NCBI RefSeq assembly: GCF_009795885.1 | Contig: NZ_WTEV01000003.1 | Span: forward strand, 1 to 64,000 | From: Gilliamella sp. Pas-s25 | GTDB taxonomy: Bacteria; Pseudomonadota; Gammaproteobacteria; Enterobacterales; Orbaceae | DNA: 64,000 nucleotides | Direction of reading: 5' to 3' | Shown here: piece by piece, positions 39,930 to 49,966 of the stretch | How positions within the stretch are numbered: the first letter of the stretch is position 1 | How the letters are laid out: each line of letters begins with the position of its first letter | Notes under the pieces: model-generated | What the model was told of the DNA's origin: nothing | Database searches by the model: none | The model's input: the letters and a program-made list of their open reading frames with translations, nothing else | Position numbers and translations under genes: made by a program

Positions 39930-41579
39930 TTAACGCCATTTTTTGTATTGGTTAATTAAGTTGTTTGTAGATTCATCATGAGAACTCACTGGTTGATCAT
40001 CTGCTAATTCAGGTAAAATACGTCCAGCTAATTGCTTGCCAAGCTCCACACCCCATTGATCAAAACTAAAGATATTTAAAATAATCCCCTGAGTAAAAAT
40101 CTTATGTTCATACATGGCAACTAACGCACCAAGGGTATAAGGGGTGATTTTTTTCACTAATATTGAATTAGTTGGCTTATTGCCATCAAAGGCTTTAAAT
40201 GGTACCACAGACTTCACTTCGTCAAGGTTTTTACCAGCAGCAATAAATTCTTGTTCAACTTGCTCCTTTGTTTTACCAAAAGCTAAAGCTTCGGTTTGTG
40301 CAAAAAAGTTAGATAACAATTTAGGATGATGATCGCCAACTGGATTATGACTAATAGCTGGTGCAATAAAATCACAAGGAATAAGTTTAGTACCTTGGTG
40401 AATTAATTGATAAAACGCATGTTGACCATTGGTTCCCGGCTCACCCCAAATAATTGGACCGGTAGTATAAGGTGTTTTATTGCCGCTTCTATCCACACTC
40501 TTACCATTTGACTCCATATTACCTTGTTGAAAATAAGCCGCAAAACGGTGCATATATTGATCATAAGGTAAAATCGCTTCGGTTTCTGCACCACAAAAAT
40601 TGTTGTACCAAATACCAATTAACGCAAGTAAAGTTGGGATATTTTTATCAATTGGCGCACTTTGGAAGTGTTTATCCATAGCATGCCCACCGGCTAAAAA
40701 TTGTTTGAAATTATCAAAACCGATTGATAACACTATTGATAAACCAATTGCTGACCAAGATGAATAACGTCCACCGACCCAATCCCAAAATTCAAACATA
40801 TTGGCGGTATCAATACCAAACTTTTCAACTTCCTTTGCATTAGTTGATAGTGCAACAAAGTGCAAAGCAACCGCTTTATCGTCTTTTGCCGTATTAAGTA
40901 ACCATGATCGTGCCGTTTGTGCATTAGTCATGGTTTCTTGTGTAGTAAAGGTTTTAGACGCCACTAAAAATAAAGTGGTTTCAGGATTTAAACCTTTAAG
41001 TGCTTCAACAATATGTGTACCATCAACATTAGAAACAAAATGCATATTTAAATGGTTTTTATAAGGACGTAGCGCTTCGGTGATCATATGAGGCCCCAGA
41101 TCTGAACCGCCAATGCCAATATTAACAACATCAGTAATCGCTTTACCTGTATAACCTTTCCATTCGCCACTAATGATTTTGTTACTGAATGATTCCATCT
41201 TAGCTAAGACCGCATTAACATCATCCATCACATTCTTACCATCAACATAAATGGGGGTATTTGATACATTACGCAATGCAACATGTAATACTGCTCGATT
41301 TTCTGTACGATTAATTTTTTCACCACTATACATAGCATTAATCGCACCAGTTAAATCACATTCATCAGCAAGTTTATACAGTAATTCTAGGGTTTCTTGT
41401 GTTACTCTGTTTTTTGATAAATCAACCAAAAACTCATCGTCAAAAGGAATACTCAGTTTTTTAACTCGGTTAGGCTCCTCTTTTAAAAGTTGAGCAATGG
41501 TTTTATCTTTATTTGTTTGGTAACTAGCTTGAAGGGATTTCCAAGAATGGGTAGTAGTTGGATCAATTGACTTTAGCAT
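39930..41579 (-). CDS. pgi: Glucose-6-phosphate isomerase
   Basis: 549 residues. Signatures are [49 protein letters not shown], the catalytic Glu in [12 protein letters not shown], and the C-terminal [13 protein letters not shown]. It interconverts glucose-6-P and fructose-6-P. It marks the end of the ordinary chromosome before the immunity island. Confidence 0.97.
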   Translation of the reverse strand: MLKSIDPTTTHSWKSLQASYQTNKDKTIAQLLKEEPNRVKKLSIPFDDEFLVDLSKNRVTQETLELLYKLADECDLTGAINAMYSGEKINRTENRAVLHVALRNVSNTPIYVDGKNVMDDVNAVLAKMESFSNKIISGEWKGYTGKAITDVVNIGIGGSDLGPHMITEALRPYKNHLNMHFVSNVDGTHIVEALKGLNPETTLFLVASKTFTTQETMTNAQTARSWLLNTAKDDKAVALHFVALSTNAKEVEKFGIDTANMFEFWDWVGGRYSSWSAIGLSIVLSIGFDNFKQFLAGGHAMDKHFQSAPIDKNIPTLLALIGIWYNNFCGAETEAILPYDQYMHRFAAYFQQGNMESNGKSVDRSGNKTPYTTGPIIWGEPGTNGQHAFYQLIHQGTKLIPCDFIAPAISHNPVGDHHPKLLSNFFAQTEALAFGKTKEQVEQEFIAAGKNLDEVKSVVPFKAFDGNKPTNSILVKKITPYTLGALVAMYEHKIFTQGIILNIFSFDQWGVELGKQLAGRILPELADDQPVSSHDESTNNLINQYKKWR

Positions 41580-41802
41580 AATTTATTCCTTAAATAATAT
41601 TACATTATACCCATAATATAACTATGCCTAGCATGATGCAAGATAAGGATCTTGTCGATAAAAATAAGTTTAATCGAGAATAATAGATATTATTTTCTTT
41701 TTTGATGGAATAACATGAATTAAGAGCGTTAAAAATAAGATATCGGATACTTACAGTATCATATTTTAATGTTAGTTATTGATTTAAATATAAAAATTAT
41801 AT

Positions 41803-42258
41803 TTAAGATTTTAGATATTCAAGACGATTATCAATAATACGCTTATTATTCACTATCTCAAATGACACTAAAATCCCTGCAAAAGTAATGCCAAGGACAA
41901 TTAATTGTTCATCCACTTCATAATAGTAACGCATATGATCTTCATAGATATGATCTTTAAAAATATAGTTATGATTAAACATATCAGTTAAAACAAACGG
42001 ACATCCTAATTTAAAATCAAAACCCAGAAAATTTAGAATTTGATTGGCTTTATCGAGTAGGAAAGTATTATCCATAACGTCAGAATCAATGGATAAAACC
42101 TCAATCTTATCGTCAATATAAAAAAATATAATGTGATAACCACAAATATTAGCCGTTCCGGGTATCTCAGCATATGAAAAATCTTCTTTGATATAATATT
42201 CATTTGGATCTAAAAAATGATTGATATCAAGCGCGCTAAGCTTATTTTTATTATACAT
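41803..42258 (-). CDS. Small hypothetical protein, possible immunity
   Basis: 151 residues from the ATG at 42258, which has AGGA seven bases upstream. It is acidic and aromatic-rich with no signal peptide (GYHIIFFYIDDKIEVLSID, EDHMRYYYEVDEQ). I do not recognise the family. Size, AT content and place at the head of the island fit an immunity protein, but it is on the opposite strand to the array. Confidence 0.6.
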   Translation of the reverse strand: MYNKNKLSALDINHFLDPNEYYIKEDFSYAEIPGTANICGYHIIFFYIDDKIEVLSIDSDVMDNTFLLDKANQILNFLGFDFKLGCPFVLTDMFNHNYIFKDHIYEDHMRYYYEVDEQLIVLGITFAGILVSFEIVNNKRIIDNRLEYLKS

Positions 42259-42526
42259 ATGCAAATCCTAAATTTTGTACATTTGCCCGTTAAAATTTGA
42301 CGTTGATCTTATCCCCATATTCTATAATAAACTTGTACTTTGTGGGTTTCTATTTAGATTTTGTTTCCATATAAAAGGTTATCTAATCACTTCATCAATG
42401 AGTAAAATTGTAGCAAGAAATGCGACCGCGAAAAGATACAACATTATTGAAATAGTTTATTGTTAGGAATGATTTGCATTGCTTACCGTAATTTGGCAAA
42501 TGGCTGTCTTTTTACTTGTTGGGTTA

Positions 42527-42609
42527 TATTTTTTGTGAAAAATATTCAGGAGTCTATACCGTTTCATGATTATTTGATAATTTGCAGTATCTATTGGTTA
42601 AAATGGGTG
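42527..42609 (+). repeat. Direct repeat at island head, copy 1
   Basis: About 83 bases containing AATATTCAGGAGTCTATACC and GTTTCATGATTATTTG. It recurs with a handful of changes at 42718-42801, just upstream of the 42814 gene. One frame of copy 1 continues to a lysine-rich end (NGSGKR) before a stop, so it may be a decayed toxin tip. Confidence 0.75.
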
Positions 42610-42717
42610 ATAATCATCGTATCAATCAAACATGTACAAAACCTAACTGCCTGCAAATGAATGGGAGCGGAAAGCGATAAGGACTTTAATGAAAATGCGG
42701 TGTTCACTCTTTGGATT

Positions 42718-42801
42718 ATATATTTGTAAAAAATATTCAGGAGTCTATACCGTTTCATGATTATTTGGTAATTTGCAGTATCCAATTTGTTAAAATGGGT
42801 G
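42718..42801 (+). repeat. Direct repeat at island head, copy 2
   Basis: Near-identical to copy 1. This copy ends at the ribosome binding site of the next gene (AGGAGG at 42803), so it supplies the leader of the 42814 gene. A second, now lost, immunity gene may once have followed copy 1. Confidence 0.75.
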
Positions 42802-42813
42802 TAGGAGGCAAAT

Positions 42814-43320
42814 GTGATTAAGACAATATTCGTTGATGTTGATTTTAACGGTATAATTATTTTTGACTACCCAGGAATACAGATCCCTTTTGGTGGGAAA
42901 ATAGACAATGGGCAAAATATACTTAAAACATTTACAACAACAGACAAAGGCGACTTTGTGCTTGATAAGGGAATTGCGTTACCTATCATGGGCATTGATG
43001 ATGGTGGTTATGTTGTTCGTTTGTTTTTAAATGAATCTCCCTGTAACAAGGATAGACGGGTTATATTCAGCGATAAATATTTTTATCTTAATGTTACTGG
43101 AAACTTATATATTGCCGACATGTCTGTTTTTTGGGAATGGGAAGAATATACAGGTTGGCATAATGCAAATATTCCTAAGGGAATATATAAAGTCTGTCTG
43201 GAAGGCGTAACTTTGAAAAAAAATGGCGATATCTTTTATTGCTATGATTTGATCTTAGAAAAAATAAGCAAACTTGGCAAAAGAGAAATTGAACCACGCT
43301 CAGATGCTAGACTTTATTAA
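42814..43320 (+). CDS. Hypothetical protein, candidate immunity
   Basis: 168 residues, GTG start behind a perfect AGGAGG. It appears soluble, with a beta-rich start (FVDVDFNGIIIFDYPG, PFGGKIDNGQN), a central VFWEWEEYTGWHN and a basic end. No family recognised. Position and make-up are those of Rhs immunity proteins. Confidence 0.65.
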   Translation: MIKTIFVDVDFNGIIIFDYPGIQIPFGGKIDNGQNILKTFTTTDKGDFVLDKGIALPIMGIDDGGYVVRLFLNESPCNKDRRVIFSDKYFYLNVTGNLYIADMSVFWEWEEYTGWHNANIPKGIYKVCLEGVTLKKNGDIFYCYDLILEKISKLGKREIEPRSDARLY

Positions 43321-43358
43321 ACCATTGCGAATAAAGTCTTTTCAAGGATTTATTGCTA

Positions 43359-43478
43359 ATGGATATTGAATATCAGAAAATAGAATTCCATTTTTTTGAA
43401 TTAATTTCTTTGCTGTGTAAAAGTGTTACCGTCGAAGAATTAGATGAAATTAAAGCGCTTATTGAGTATGGTGAATAG
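43359..43478 (+). CDS. Short helical ORF
   Basis: 39 residues, starting MDIEYQKIEFHFFELISL, with AAGGA upstream of the ATG at 43359. It is amphipathic and acidic. It fills the gap between two candidate immunity genes, so it may be a small immunity gene or the start of a truncated one. Its initial MDIE resembles the start of the NTF2-like proteins at 48407 and 58150 only superficially. Confidence 0.4.
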   Translation: MDIEYQKIEFHFFELISLLCKSVTVEELDEIKALIEYGE

Positions 43479-43502
43479 GGAATAGGGAATAGGTTGTTAA
43501 TA

Positions 43503-43925
43503 ATGAATAAAGAATGGGAACCGATCTTTCAAATAGAGTTAATAGATATTATTAACAGCTTACACATCAAAAAATTGCATGTCGGCTCATCTGATTCTCT
43601 TATTGATGAAACGATGGGAGAACCAGAATTACCTGTAGCAAGACTAAACAGAAAATCAAAAATATTTAATCACCTATATGGCAATGTCAGTATTTTATCT
43701 GAAAATCACACGGTAATAAGTATAAATATTGACATGCATGGTTTTAGAAAAAAGATGGTCATCCTTGGTAGCATAAATAGCTGGAAACTTGATGATTGGC
43801 TAGCGCTGTCTAAAATAAAAGATTGGAATGTAACTCAATTTTGTGATGGAGTTCGACTGGAAGGAAAAGGAATCGTGATCTGTTTATTACCAGATGGAAA
43901 AGTTGAAATGGTTACTCTTTCTTAA
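43503..43925 (+). CDS. Hypothetical protein, candidate immunity
   Basis: 140 residues from the ATG at 43503 (a TTG three codons earlier is possible). It reads as an alpha/beta soluble protein: WEPIFQIELIDIINSLHIKK, then strands VISINIDMHG and GIVICLLPDGKVEM. No family recognised. Lacks a signal peptide. Confidence 0.6.
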   Translation: MNKEWEPIFQIELIDIINSLHIKKLHVGSSDSLIDETMGEPELPVARLNRKSKIFNHLYGNVSILSENHTVISINIDMHGFRKKMVILGSINSWKLDDWLALSKIKDWNVTQFCDGVRLEGKGIVICLLPDGKVEMVTLS

Positions 43926-44042
43926 ATTGCTTCTAGCTTTTTTCCAATACAGCAACATGGCTGATTAATCGAGCAGACCAATCTAAACAGCTATACACAA
44001 CAACTCAATTACGCTTCTCATTAAAACCGAAAAATCCTATAA

Positions 44043-44085
44043 GAAACCAGCTTACATTACCATACTTTCAGGTATTATGGTAAGG
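44043..44085 (+). pseudogene. Rhs core end, short remnant
   Basis: AAACCAGCTTACATTACCAT and ACTTTCAGGTATTATGG match the Rhs segment [15 protein letters not shown] found six more times downstream. Only about 40 bases are left. It is the first Rhs trace in the array. Confidence 0.7.
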
Positions 44086-44166
44086 AATGCTTGCACCAAG
44101 TAATATCCTAAAAATTAAATCTATGTCTATAACAAAAGTTAACCTTTGTAACTAGGAGAATTATTA

Positions 44167-44646
44167 ATGATTACCATTCATTTTGAATCTGGCAGCACAC
44201 AAGCATTTGATGTAACAACATTTGATGGTTTCGATTTTAGTAATTCGATATTACATACAGCTATATTTACGGGATATTCATTGCGTGATGTTAATTTTAA
44301 ATATGCTAATTTACGGAGTGTAAATTTTTCAAATTGTATTTTAGATAATGCTGATTTTGCCAATGCATTATTAATGAATTCAAATTTAATCAATGCATCA
44401 TTATTAAATGCTCAGATGTCGAACTGCAAGTTAAATGGCGCTTTTTTACTAAATGCTAATTTACAAAGAGCTAATTTATCAGGCGCTGATTTATTTAATG
44501 CAAATTTCAATGGAAGTAATTTAAAAAGGGCAAATGTAAATGCAATGAGAATAAATGAAGCAAGTTTTATAGGGGCAATATATGACAAATATACCATTTG
44601 GCCAAAATATTTTTCACCGGAGAACAATGGCGCTATTTTGCAATAA
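44167..44646 (+). CDS. Pentapeptide-repeat protein
   Basis: 159 residues, of which about 25-130 are A(N/D)LxxA-type pentapeptide repeats (DFSNSILHTAIF, NLQRANLSGADLFNANFNGS), predicting a right-handed quadrilateral beta-helix. AGGAG precedes the ATG. Some such proteins mimic DNA and protect gyrase. Its place among immunity genes suggests protection against a DNA- or gyrase-directed toxin, which is inference. Confidence 0.8.
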   Translation: MITIHFESGSTQAFDVTTFDGFDFSNSILHTAIFTGYSLRDVNFKYANLRSVNFSNCILDNADFANALLMNSNLINASLLNAQMSNCKLNGAFLLNANLQRANLSGADLFNANFNGSNLKRANVNAMRINEASFIGAIYDKYTIWPKYFSPENNGAILQ

Positions 44647-44771
44647 ATATTATGAATAGCAACTTATTCTATTATAACAAAATTAATATCTGCCAAATGC
44701 TTCTGTCTTGTAGTTAACCGTGCTGATTCAATTACTAACAGATGAAATAAAACCAAAATCACAGATCTTAA

Positions 44772-44942
44772 AAAATCAGATTTGCTATTATTCATGCTCC
44801 GTTTAAAGGGTGGTTGGAAATAAATAATGCAATATTAATTCGTTCAAAAAGTATGAATAGTTTTAATGCTAACAAAATAAACTGTTCGGCATTTTCAACG
44901 GATTTAGAGGGTAATAATGAAAGACTATATTATTTCATTTAG
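44772..44942 (+). pseudogene. Possible severed toxin tip
   Basis: A start-less open frame of 56 codons (IHAPFKGWLEINNAILIRSK to NNERLYYFI). It ends 26 bases inside the next gene, the same kind of toxin/immunity overlap seen at 53734. There is no ATG with a ribosome binding site. Weak evidence; it may be chance. Confidence 0.3.
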
Positions 44943-45255
44943 AGATAAACAGAGATATGCTCTTATCGAATATAACAAAATTGACAAGTTTGATTATTAT
45001 TATGAAGGCGTGATTATTGAGTCTAATTTTCCGGAAGAAGTAATTTTTTTTATTAATGAATGTCATGCAACTATTAATGATATGGCAATATCACTTTTGG
45101 ATGAAATTGAGAAAAAATTATATTTGTATGATATTGGTTTGGAAAAAAATTGTTCTAGAATTTTTGATATTCAATTTATCGATAAAAATAAAATTTCTTT
45201 TTTTACAAAATATCCATCAAGTCGGGGGTATTTAGACAAATATCCCAGTGATTAA
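44917..45255 (+). CDS. Hypothetical protein, candidate immunity
   Basis: 112 residues, acidic, aromatic-rich and soluble (RDKQRYALIEYNKIDKFDYY). GAGGG precedes the ATG. No family recognised. Confidence 0.6.
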   Translation: MKDYIISFRDKQRYALIEYNKIDKFDYYYEGVIIESNFPEEVIFFINECHATINDMAISLLDEIEKKLYLYDIGLEKNCSRIFDIQFIDKNKISFFTKYPSSRGYLDKYPSD

Positions 45256-45358
45256 CGCTTTACTATAAATTGTAACAAAGGGTTAATTGTTTGCGTCAAA
45301 CAAAAACTGTGATTGTGAACTGTCTGATTTGGTGCGCCTATATAAAAGGAGGATTAAT

Positions 45359-45727
45359 ATGTTAGATAAAGAATTACTTGATATTTTTGGTCAAAAGATT
45401 ATTAGTTATGTTAGAGATCAAGCCATTTTCGAATTTGAAGCAATGGTTCAGGGTAAAATGAAATCTGAAAATATGGTTAAATTAAATAATGAACTAAAAA
45501 TATTTGATAGAAATCAAATTGATATTTTAAAAAAAGTTGCTGTTATTGCTATTGATAGTGTTATTTACAATACATTAAATATGCTAGAACAAAATGAAGA
45601 AAATATGAGATTATTAATATCTAAAAATGGTAAAAATGAAAAAAACATTGTTAACATTAGTGATGGTTTATCTGGTGAACTTTTAACAGAAAATGGCTGG
45701 ATAGAAAAATTTAGTCAATACAAATAA
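45359..45727 (+). CDS. Helical hypothetical protein
   Basis: 122 residues from the ATG at 45359, with a strong AAAGGAGG six bases upstream; this outranks upstream in-frame starts. Mostly helical with Lys/Glu/Ile content (ELLDIFGQKIISYVRDQA), ending in SGELLTENGWIEKFSQYK. Candidate immunity protein; family unknown. Confidence 0.6.
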   Translation: MLDKELLDIFGQKIISYVRDQAIFEFEAMVQGKMKSENMVKLNNELKIFDRNQIDILKKVAVIAIDSVIYNTLNMLEQNEENMRLLISKNGKNEKNIVNISDGLSGELLTENGWIEKFSQYK

Positions 45728-45870
45728 AGATTATATATCAGTGATATTTTTTGTTACAGCTATACAAGCTAGGAACAAAGGATAGATTACAGATAAAACA
45801 AATAAACTAGCACATAAACTAACAGTGCGCATGTTCTCCCTTGATGGATTATTTTATTAAGGTAATTAAT

Positions 45871-46209
45871 ATGAATTTAAAAGAAATAAATCACAAGATT
45901 TTATCTCTTCCTACAATAATGGGTATTTCAGCAGAAATATCAATAATAAAAGAATTAATGAACCTTAAAGCTGATGATTTAATCAAAAATAAGGATATTT
46001 TTCGATGTATCGTAGAATCATTAGAGCTATCCCATGGAGACTCAGGTTTTATGGAATTAACAAAAAATAATGAAAATATTTTTATTGATTTTTACCATTG
46101 GTTGAAACGAATAAATAAACAGTTAAATATAAATATCCACATGAATACTATAGATTGTTTTAGTTTAACAGTTGAGGAAGTCAATAGACTCATGTCACCA
46201 TATAAATAA
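45871..46209 (+). CDS. Candidate immunity, kin of the 50172/50612 pair
   Basis: 112 residues from the ATG at 45871 with AAGG upstream. The pattern DDLIKNKDIF, an acidic centre, FYHWLKRINKQLNI and an LTVEEVNRLM end parallels SWLIKNKDEF, FCDWLREVNNKTGI and LGLDEFRKN in the proteins at 50172 and 50612. I infer one divergent family. Function unknown. Confidence 0.6.
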   Translation: MNLKEINHKILSLPTIMGISAEISIIKELMNLKADDLIKNKDIFRCIVESLELSHGDSGFMELTKNNENIFIDFYHWLKRINKQLNINIHMNTIDCFSLTVEEVNRLMSPYK

Positions 46210-46572
46210 AAGAAAATATAAAAATGAACTAAAGTAATAGTTGTAAATACCGTTTAATATTTATTTTGGGCAAGAAACATTGAATCTTTCTATTTGAAAT
46301 TGCCGTAATCATTGGCAATACACAAAAAGGTAGTTCAAAATTAACCTAACAGACAAATTATTTATCAGCATTCATTTTACCTGAATGCGAGTATGGTCAG
46401 CAAAATAAATCCTCTTGTTGCTCTTTCTTGACTAGCGCTTTTGCGTCTATCTAAGTTTTCCAAAGTGTTTTACTATAACAATACATTTCCCTAATATGTT
46501 TTTCCTTGTTATAAAATTTAGCTAATTGTGTAATGCTATAATAGTGTATTGCATTTTATGTGAGGTAATTAT
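46210..46572. other. Gene-free stretch in island
   Basis: About 360 AT-rich bases. No frame, Rhs piece or hairpin I can support. It should contain the promoter of the SUKH gene (TATAAT-like TGCTATAATAG near 46535). Confidence 0.4.
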
Positions 46573-47022
46573 ATGAGTGATATTAACAGTCTTGTTAAGC
46601 GCTTAAATGATGAAGCTCAAGACGAAGTATATTGGCTTGGAGCTTGTGATGCATCACAAATTAATATACTCGAAAACAAGCTAAAATTATCGTTACCATA
46701 TGAATTAAAAGAGTTTATTTTATTAGTAGGTGGCGGAGGTATTGTTGGAGAAGAAATATCAGGCATAGTTGATAATGATGCCTTGGCTGAGTCTGGAGGA
46801 GCAATTTATTATGACACTTATCAGTGTCGCAATGAATACGCCTTACCATCAGATATGGCGGTTATTTATTTTAAAAATGACGATGTATGTTGGTGTGTTG
46901 ATTGTAGAAAAGATACTTATGGGCAAATAGTTAATTATGATCTTTTCTCAAAAAAAATATCAGATATCCTTGCACCGTCATTCAGCATTTTTTTTGAGGA
47001 ATATGTCAATCTACACACATAA
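46573..47022 (+). CDS. SMI1/KNR4 (SUKH) family immunity protein
   Basis: 149 residues. The SUKH pattern is clear: ASQINILENKLKLSLPYELK, then EFILLVGGGGIVG, a central VIYFKNDDVCWCVDC and the C-terminal FSIFFEEYVN helix. SUKH proteins are widespread immunity proteins of polymorphic toxin systems. GAGG lies upstream of the ATG. Its toxin is not next to it. Confidence 0.82.
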   Translation: MSDINSLVKRLNDEAQDEVYWLGACDASQINILENKLKLSLPYELKEFILLVGGGGIVGEEISGIVDNDALAESGGAIYYDTYQCRNEYALPSDMAVIYFKNDDVCWCVDCRKDTYGQIVNYDLFSKKISDILAPSFSIFFEEYVNLHT

Positions 47023-47459
47023 CTTATAGCCAAAATATTCTAAAGATGATTTATTTAGGCCTTACATGCTTTATTATAAAAGTGATGCATTTTTAGACTT
47101 TGATTGACATGATATAGAGCATTTTTTATTTGGGCTACCTTATTTCAGTTGTTGATTAAATTCAACCTTTGGATGTCACAATTTAGCTTATTGTTTTCTG
47201 TTATTGATAATGGCGGGCATTGCAAGCAAAATATAGCTGGTCAACATCATCTTCATGAAACTATTTACCAATAACTTATGAATACCAAGCTGCGACAACA
47301 ACAATACAAGATTTTGGATTATTATTCAGGCAAGCAAGCAAAATTATATTAAAGATATAAGCGACATAGTTAGTTCTAAATCGATAAACTTATTAAAGAT
47401 ATTCTTAAAGACTACAAAATAAACTTTCTAAAATTAATGAAAACATGGTTAGAACCTTT
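47023..47459. other. Gene-free stretch in island
   Basis: About 430 bases without a supportable gene. Mixed AT-rich sequence, possibly decayed toxin DNA; I could not identify an Rhs core match. Confidence 0.4.
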
Positions 47460-47753
47460 ATGAGACAATCTGTTAATGAACTTATTAAAATGGGACCTTT
47501 GCCTTCAGAAACGTGTTCTGATATTGACTTTATTCAGAAATATCAGAATATTTTACATAGCATTCAACCACCCTTATCAAACGAAGAAGCCACTAAACTA
47601 ATTACACTCTTTGGTAAGGATGAAAGTTATGGGTTAGCGTGGACATTATTACATCTTATTGAATCAAGTGCCGATTTTTCTATAGATAAGCAATTGTTAA
47701 AAAACACAAATCCATGGATTGATCTAGTAATAAAGCGAACTACTAATAAATAA
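47460..47753 (+). CDS. Candidate immunity, kin of the 59922 protein
   Basis: 97 residues from the ATG at 47460 (an ATG at 47445 is possible). GPLPSETCSDIDFIQKYQNI and LFGKDESYGLAWTLLHLIES parallel QPMPSDKELTQDIIDKYDDV and SFGEGDGWGVYQLVEDFF in the 145-residue protein at 59922, so this may be a shorter or truncated relative. Helical; family unknown. Confidence 0.55.
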   Translation: MRQSVNELIKMGPLPSETCSDIDFIQKYQNILHSIQPPLSNEEATKLITLFGKDESYGLAWTLLHLIESSADFSIDKQLLKNTNPWIDLVIKRTTNK

Positions 47754-47933
47754 AACTAAGATAAATTATAATAAATCATTAAATTAAAATTTATTTGTTG
47801 ATAACATGTCTAACACTAAGAAAAACGTTCAACATTGAATGAATTAAAATACTAACCTGTAGCAAAGATTAACACAAAGTGAACTTGATGAGTTCAAAAG
47901 TATATTATGATTATATAAAGTTTAGAGAGAAAA

Positions 47934-48251
47934 ATGTATTTATTAGAGCATATAAATCCGTCAGGAACCGTGAATCAATTTCATCTTGATATATCTGAAG
48001 ATGGGTTAATGATTTATGAATCATGTATTAACTATGTCTTAGAAAATTGTAGTGATAAGGAAATTTATAAAATTACTGGTTGCGAAAATAAGGAGGCTTT
48101 AAAAGAAATACAAAAAAATATTATAACTATTTTATACTATTACGCTGCAAAGGATTTATTGCTACCCCGATATTTTGATCCTCATAATAGGTATACAGAA
48201 CCAAATGAATTATCATGGATGGGAATAAATATAAACAGGCAAAATAAATAG
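47934..48251 (+). CDS. Hypothetical protein, candidate immunity
   Basis: 105 residues, with GAGAG upstream of the ATG. Soluble and acidic (VNQFHLDISEDGLMIYESCI, LPRYFDPHNRYTEPNE). No family recognised. Confidence 0.55.
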   Translation: MYLLEHINPSGTVNQFHLDISEDGLMIYESCINYVLENCSDKEIYKITGCENKEALKEIQKNIITILYYYAAKDLLLPRYFDPHNRYTEPNELSWMGININRQNK

Positions 48252-48307
48252 ATTCGTGTTGAGTTCAAAAAATTGTCTCTAGATCTATGCTGCTTTAACG
48301 ACAAAAT

Positions 48308-48406
48308 GATAGGAGTGGGCACTGTCTAATATTTTGGGGAGGATCACTCAGTTTTCCAAAATGGGAAAATGCGTTAAATCATGTTTTTAAAAATGAGGTG
48401 AACTAA
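48308..48406 (+). pseudogene. Severed toxin tail before NTF2 immunity gene
   Basis: A start-less frame ends LSFPKWENALNHVFKNEVN and its TAA directly abuts the ATG of the next gene. The same tail (FPKWENALNHVVKNEAN) precedes the paralogous immunity gene at 58150. It is the C-terminus of the cognate toxin; the catalytic part is gone. Confidence 0.6.
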
Positions 48407-48814
48407 ATGGATATTGAAATTGCGAAAAATAGATTAAAAGAATTCATTATTGCTATGAATAATTGGGAAATAGTTTGCTATCCAAAATTGAAAAGTGATT
48501 CTTCAGAAGAAGCTTATTTACAAATGACTAAAGATTTGAATTTTATATTTAATAATTTTTGTACAAAAAAAGAGCGGAAATATGGTCGACAAGCTGCATT
48601 ATCTTGTGGAAACCCACCAGAGTACTCACCAGATGAAGAGATATTAAAAATAGAAGAACTCAAAGGTAATAAAGTAATTATTTACACTCAACAACAAAAT
48701 CGTGCAAAAAGTCAATTTCGTTATACCTTGCATTACAAAAAACATGAGTGGCGTATTGATAAAAAAGAGGTATATGATAAGTTTGATAATAACTGGGACA
48801 AATATCCATTGTAA
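48407..48814 (+). CDS. NTF2-fold-like immunity protein, copy 1
   Basis: 135 residues. It begins MDIEIAKNRLKEFIIAMNNW and contains FCTKKERKYGRQ, CGNPPEYSPDEEIL and a C-terminal FRYTLHYKKHEWRIDKKEVY. The layout fits the NTF2-fold immunity family of polymorphic toxins. It is about 73% identical by eye to the 58150 protein, and the upstream 90 bases are nearly identical too. AGGTG precedes the start. Confidence 0.75.
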   Translation: MDIEIAKNRLKEFIIAMNNWEIVCYPKLKSDSSEEAYLQMTKDLNFIFNNFCTKKERKYGRQAALSCGNPPEYSPDEEILKIEELKGNKVIIYTQQQNRAKSQFRYTLHYKKHEWRIDKKEVYDKFDNNWDKYPL

Positions 48815-48849
48815 TAAATTGAAACTGCTTATCCTAAAGGAGTCCTATA

Positions 48850-49311
48850 ATGATTAATTTAATAATTAATCCTGATTCTATTCGTGTATCAAAAAATAAA
48901 GTATCAACTCAAATATTTTCAGAAATATATTTCCAAATCGGAAATATATTTTTTCCAGAAAAGAAATGGGATGATTTTACTGTCATTATATTAAGTTGGT
49001 GGTTAAAGGAAGCTTGTAAAATTAAAAAAAATAATATAGCTAAAGCTCATTTTAGTTTTATGGATGGACCATTCTATTTTGAGGTTCATTTTGTTAGTGA
49101 AACTTGTAATATTGAATTTATAGAAGATAGATATGATAAAAAAGAAGTAATATATAGCGGTAAAATAGAATGCCTTCATTTGTTTAACCTATTAAAGAAA
49201 AATGCAAATTTATTGATTCGAAATATACCTAGTGAAGCAGAAAACTTAAAAGATGTAATAGAGTTGAAAAAAAATTTAAAATTGATACAAAACCATGTGA
49301 AAAATTTTTAG
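48850..49311 (+). CDS. Hypothetical protein, intact member of a pair
   Basis: 153 residues, with AAAGGAG upstream of the ATG. Features are IRVSKNKVSTQIFSEIYFQI, WDDFTVIILSWWLKEA, FMDGPFYFEVHF and a Lys-rich C-terminal helix. A frameshifted copy lies at 62838-63306. Probably an immunity protein; family not recognised. Confidence 0.65.
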   Translation: MINLIINPDSIRVSKNKVSTQIFSEIYFQIGNIFFPEKKWDDFTVIILSWWLKEACKIKKNNIAKAHFSFMDGPFYFEVHFVSETCNIEFIEDRYDKKEVIYSGKIECLHLFNLLKKNANLLIRNIPSEAENLKDVIELKKNLKLIQNHVKNF

Positions 49312-49510
49312 ATAGGTAATTGCAAAGAATCATAATATAGAGTAAATAATTTTAGATACCAACAAAATCCTCCTAACTATACAATTGATAGATTTAAAGA
49401 TGCATATTGTAGCCAAAACATCTGCTCTATAACCAGAAAAGTTAACTGATCAAACATATAGATTGCTAAGGATTTATATATAAGAAAATAACATAAGTTC
49501 CAAAATAAGT

Positions 49511-49966
49511 GCGTCCGTCTGCAACGCAAAAAGACTACCAGCGTACCATTAAGACGCCTTAGGCCGGCGTATCGAAAATCATTAAATAGACCGCAAACCC
49601 TAACCGTACCCGCTTCCTGTGGGATGGCTTAAGAATGACTCAGGAAGTCGCCACGAATCACCCTACCAGCCTGTATATATTTATACCGACCAGAACAGCT
49701 TACCGATGCAAACGGCGAATTACCATGAGAATGCAGCTTTCAGTTATGGTGTAAGCGGATTCATGAAATCGAACACATCCCCATCCAACAAAAACTCAGA
49801 TATCAGGGACAATATTTAGACAGAGAAACCGGCTTACATTACAATACTTTCAGGTATTATGATCCAGATATAGGTAGATTTACCCAGCCGGATCCGATTG
49901 GAATGCTGGGTGGGCTGAATCTATATCAGTATGCGCCTAATGGGTTGACTTGGGGTGAGCTGTAGT
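49511..49966 (+). pseudogene. Rhs core C-terminal remnant with deletion
   Basis: Reads TRFLWDGLRM-like, then [20 protein letters not shown] and GRFTQPDPIGMLGGLNLYQY, but in several frames. Compared with 52771-53477 it has lost the stretch between YTDQNS and TDANG. It ends TWGEL-stop at the point where core normally joins toxin (DPWG). Confidence 0.85.

Noticed and set aside
42275-42660. Two frames of 63 and 66 codons on the + strand at the island head
   Set aside because: Neither has a clear ribosome binding site; the second spans direct repeat copy 1 and looks like decayed sequence.
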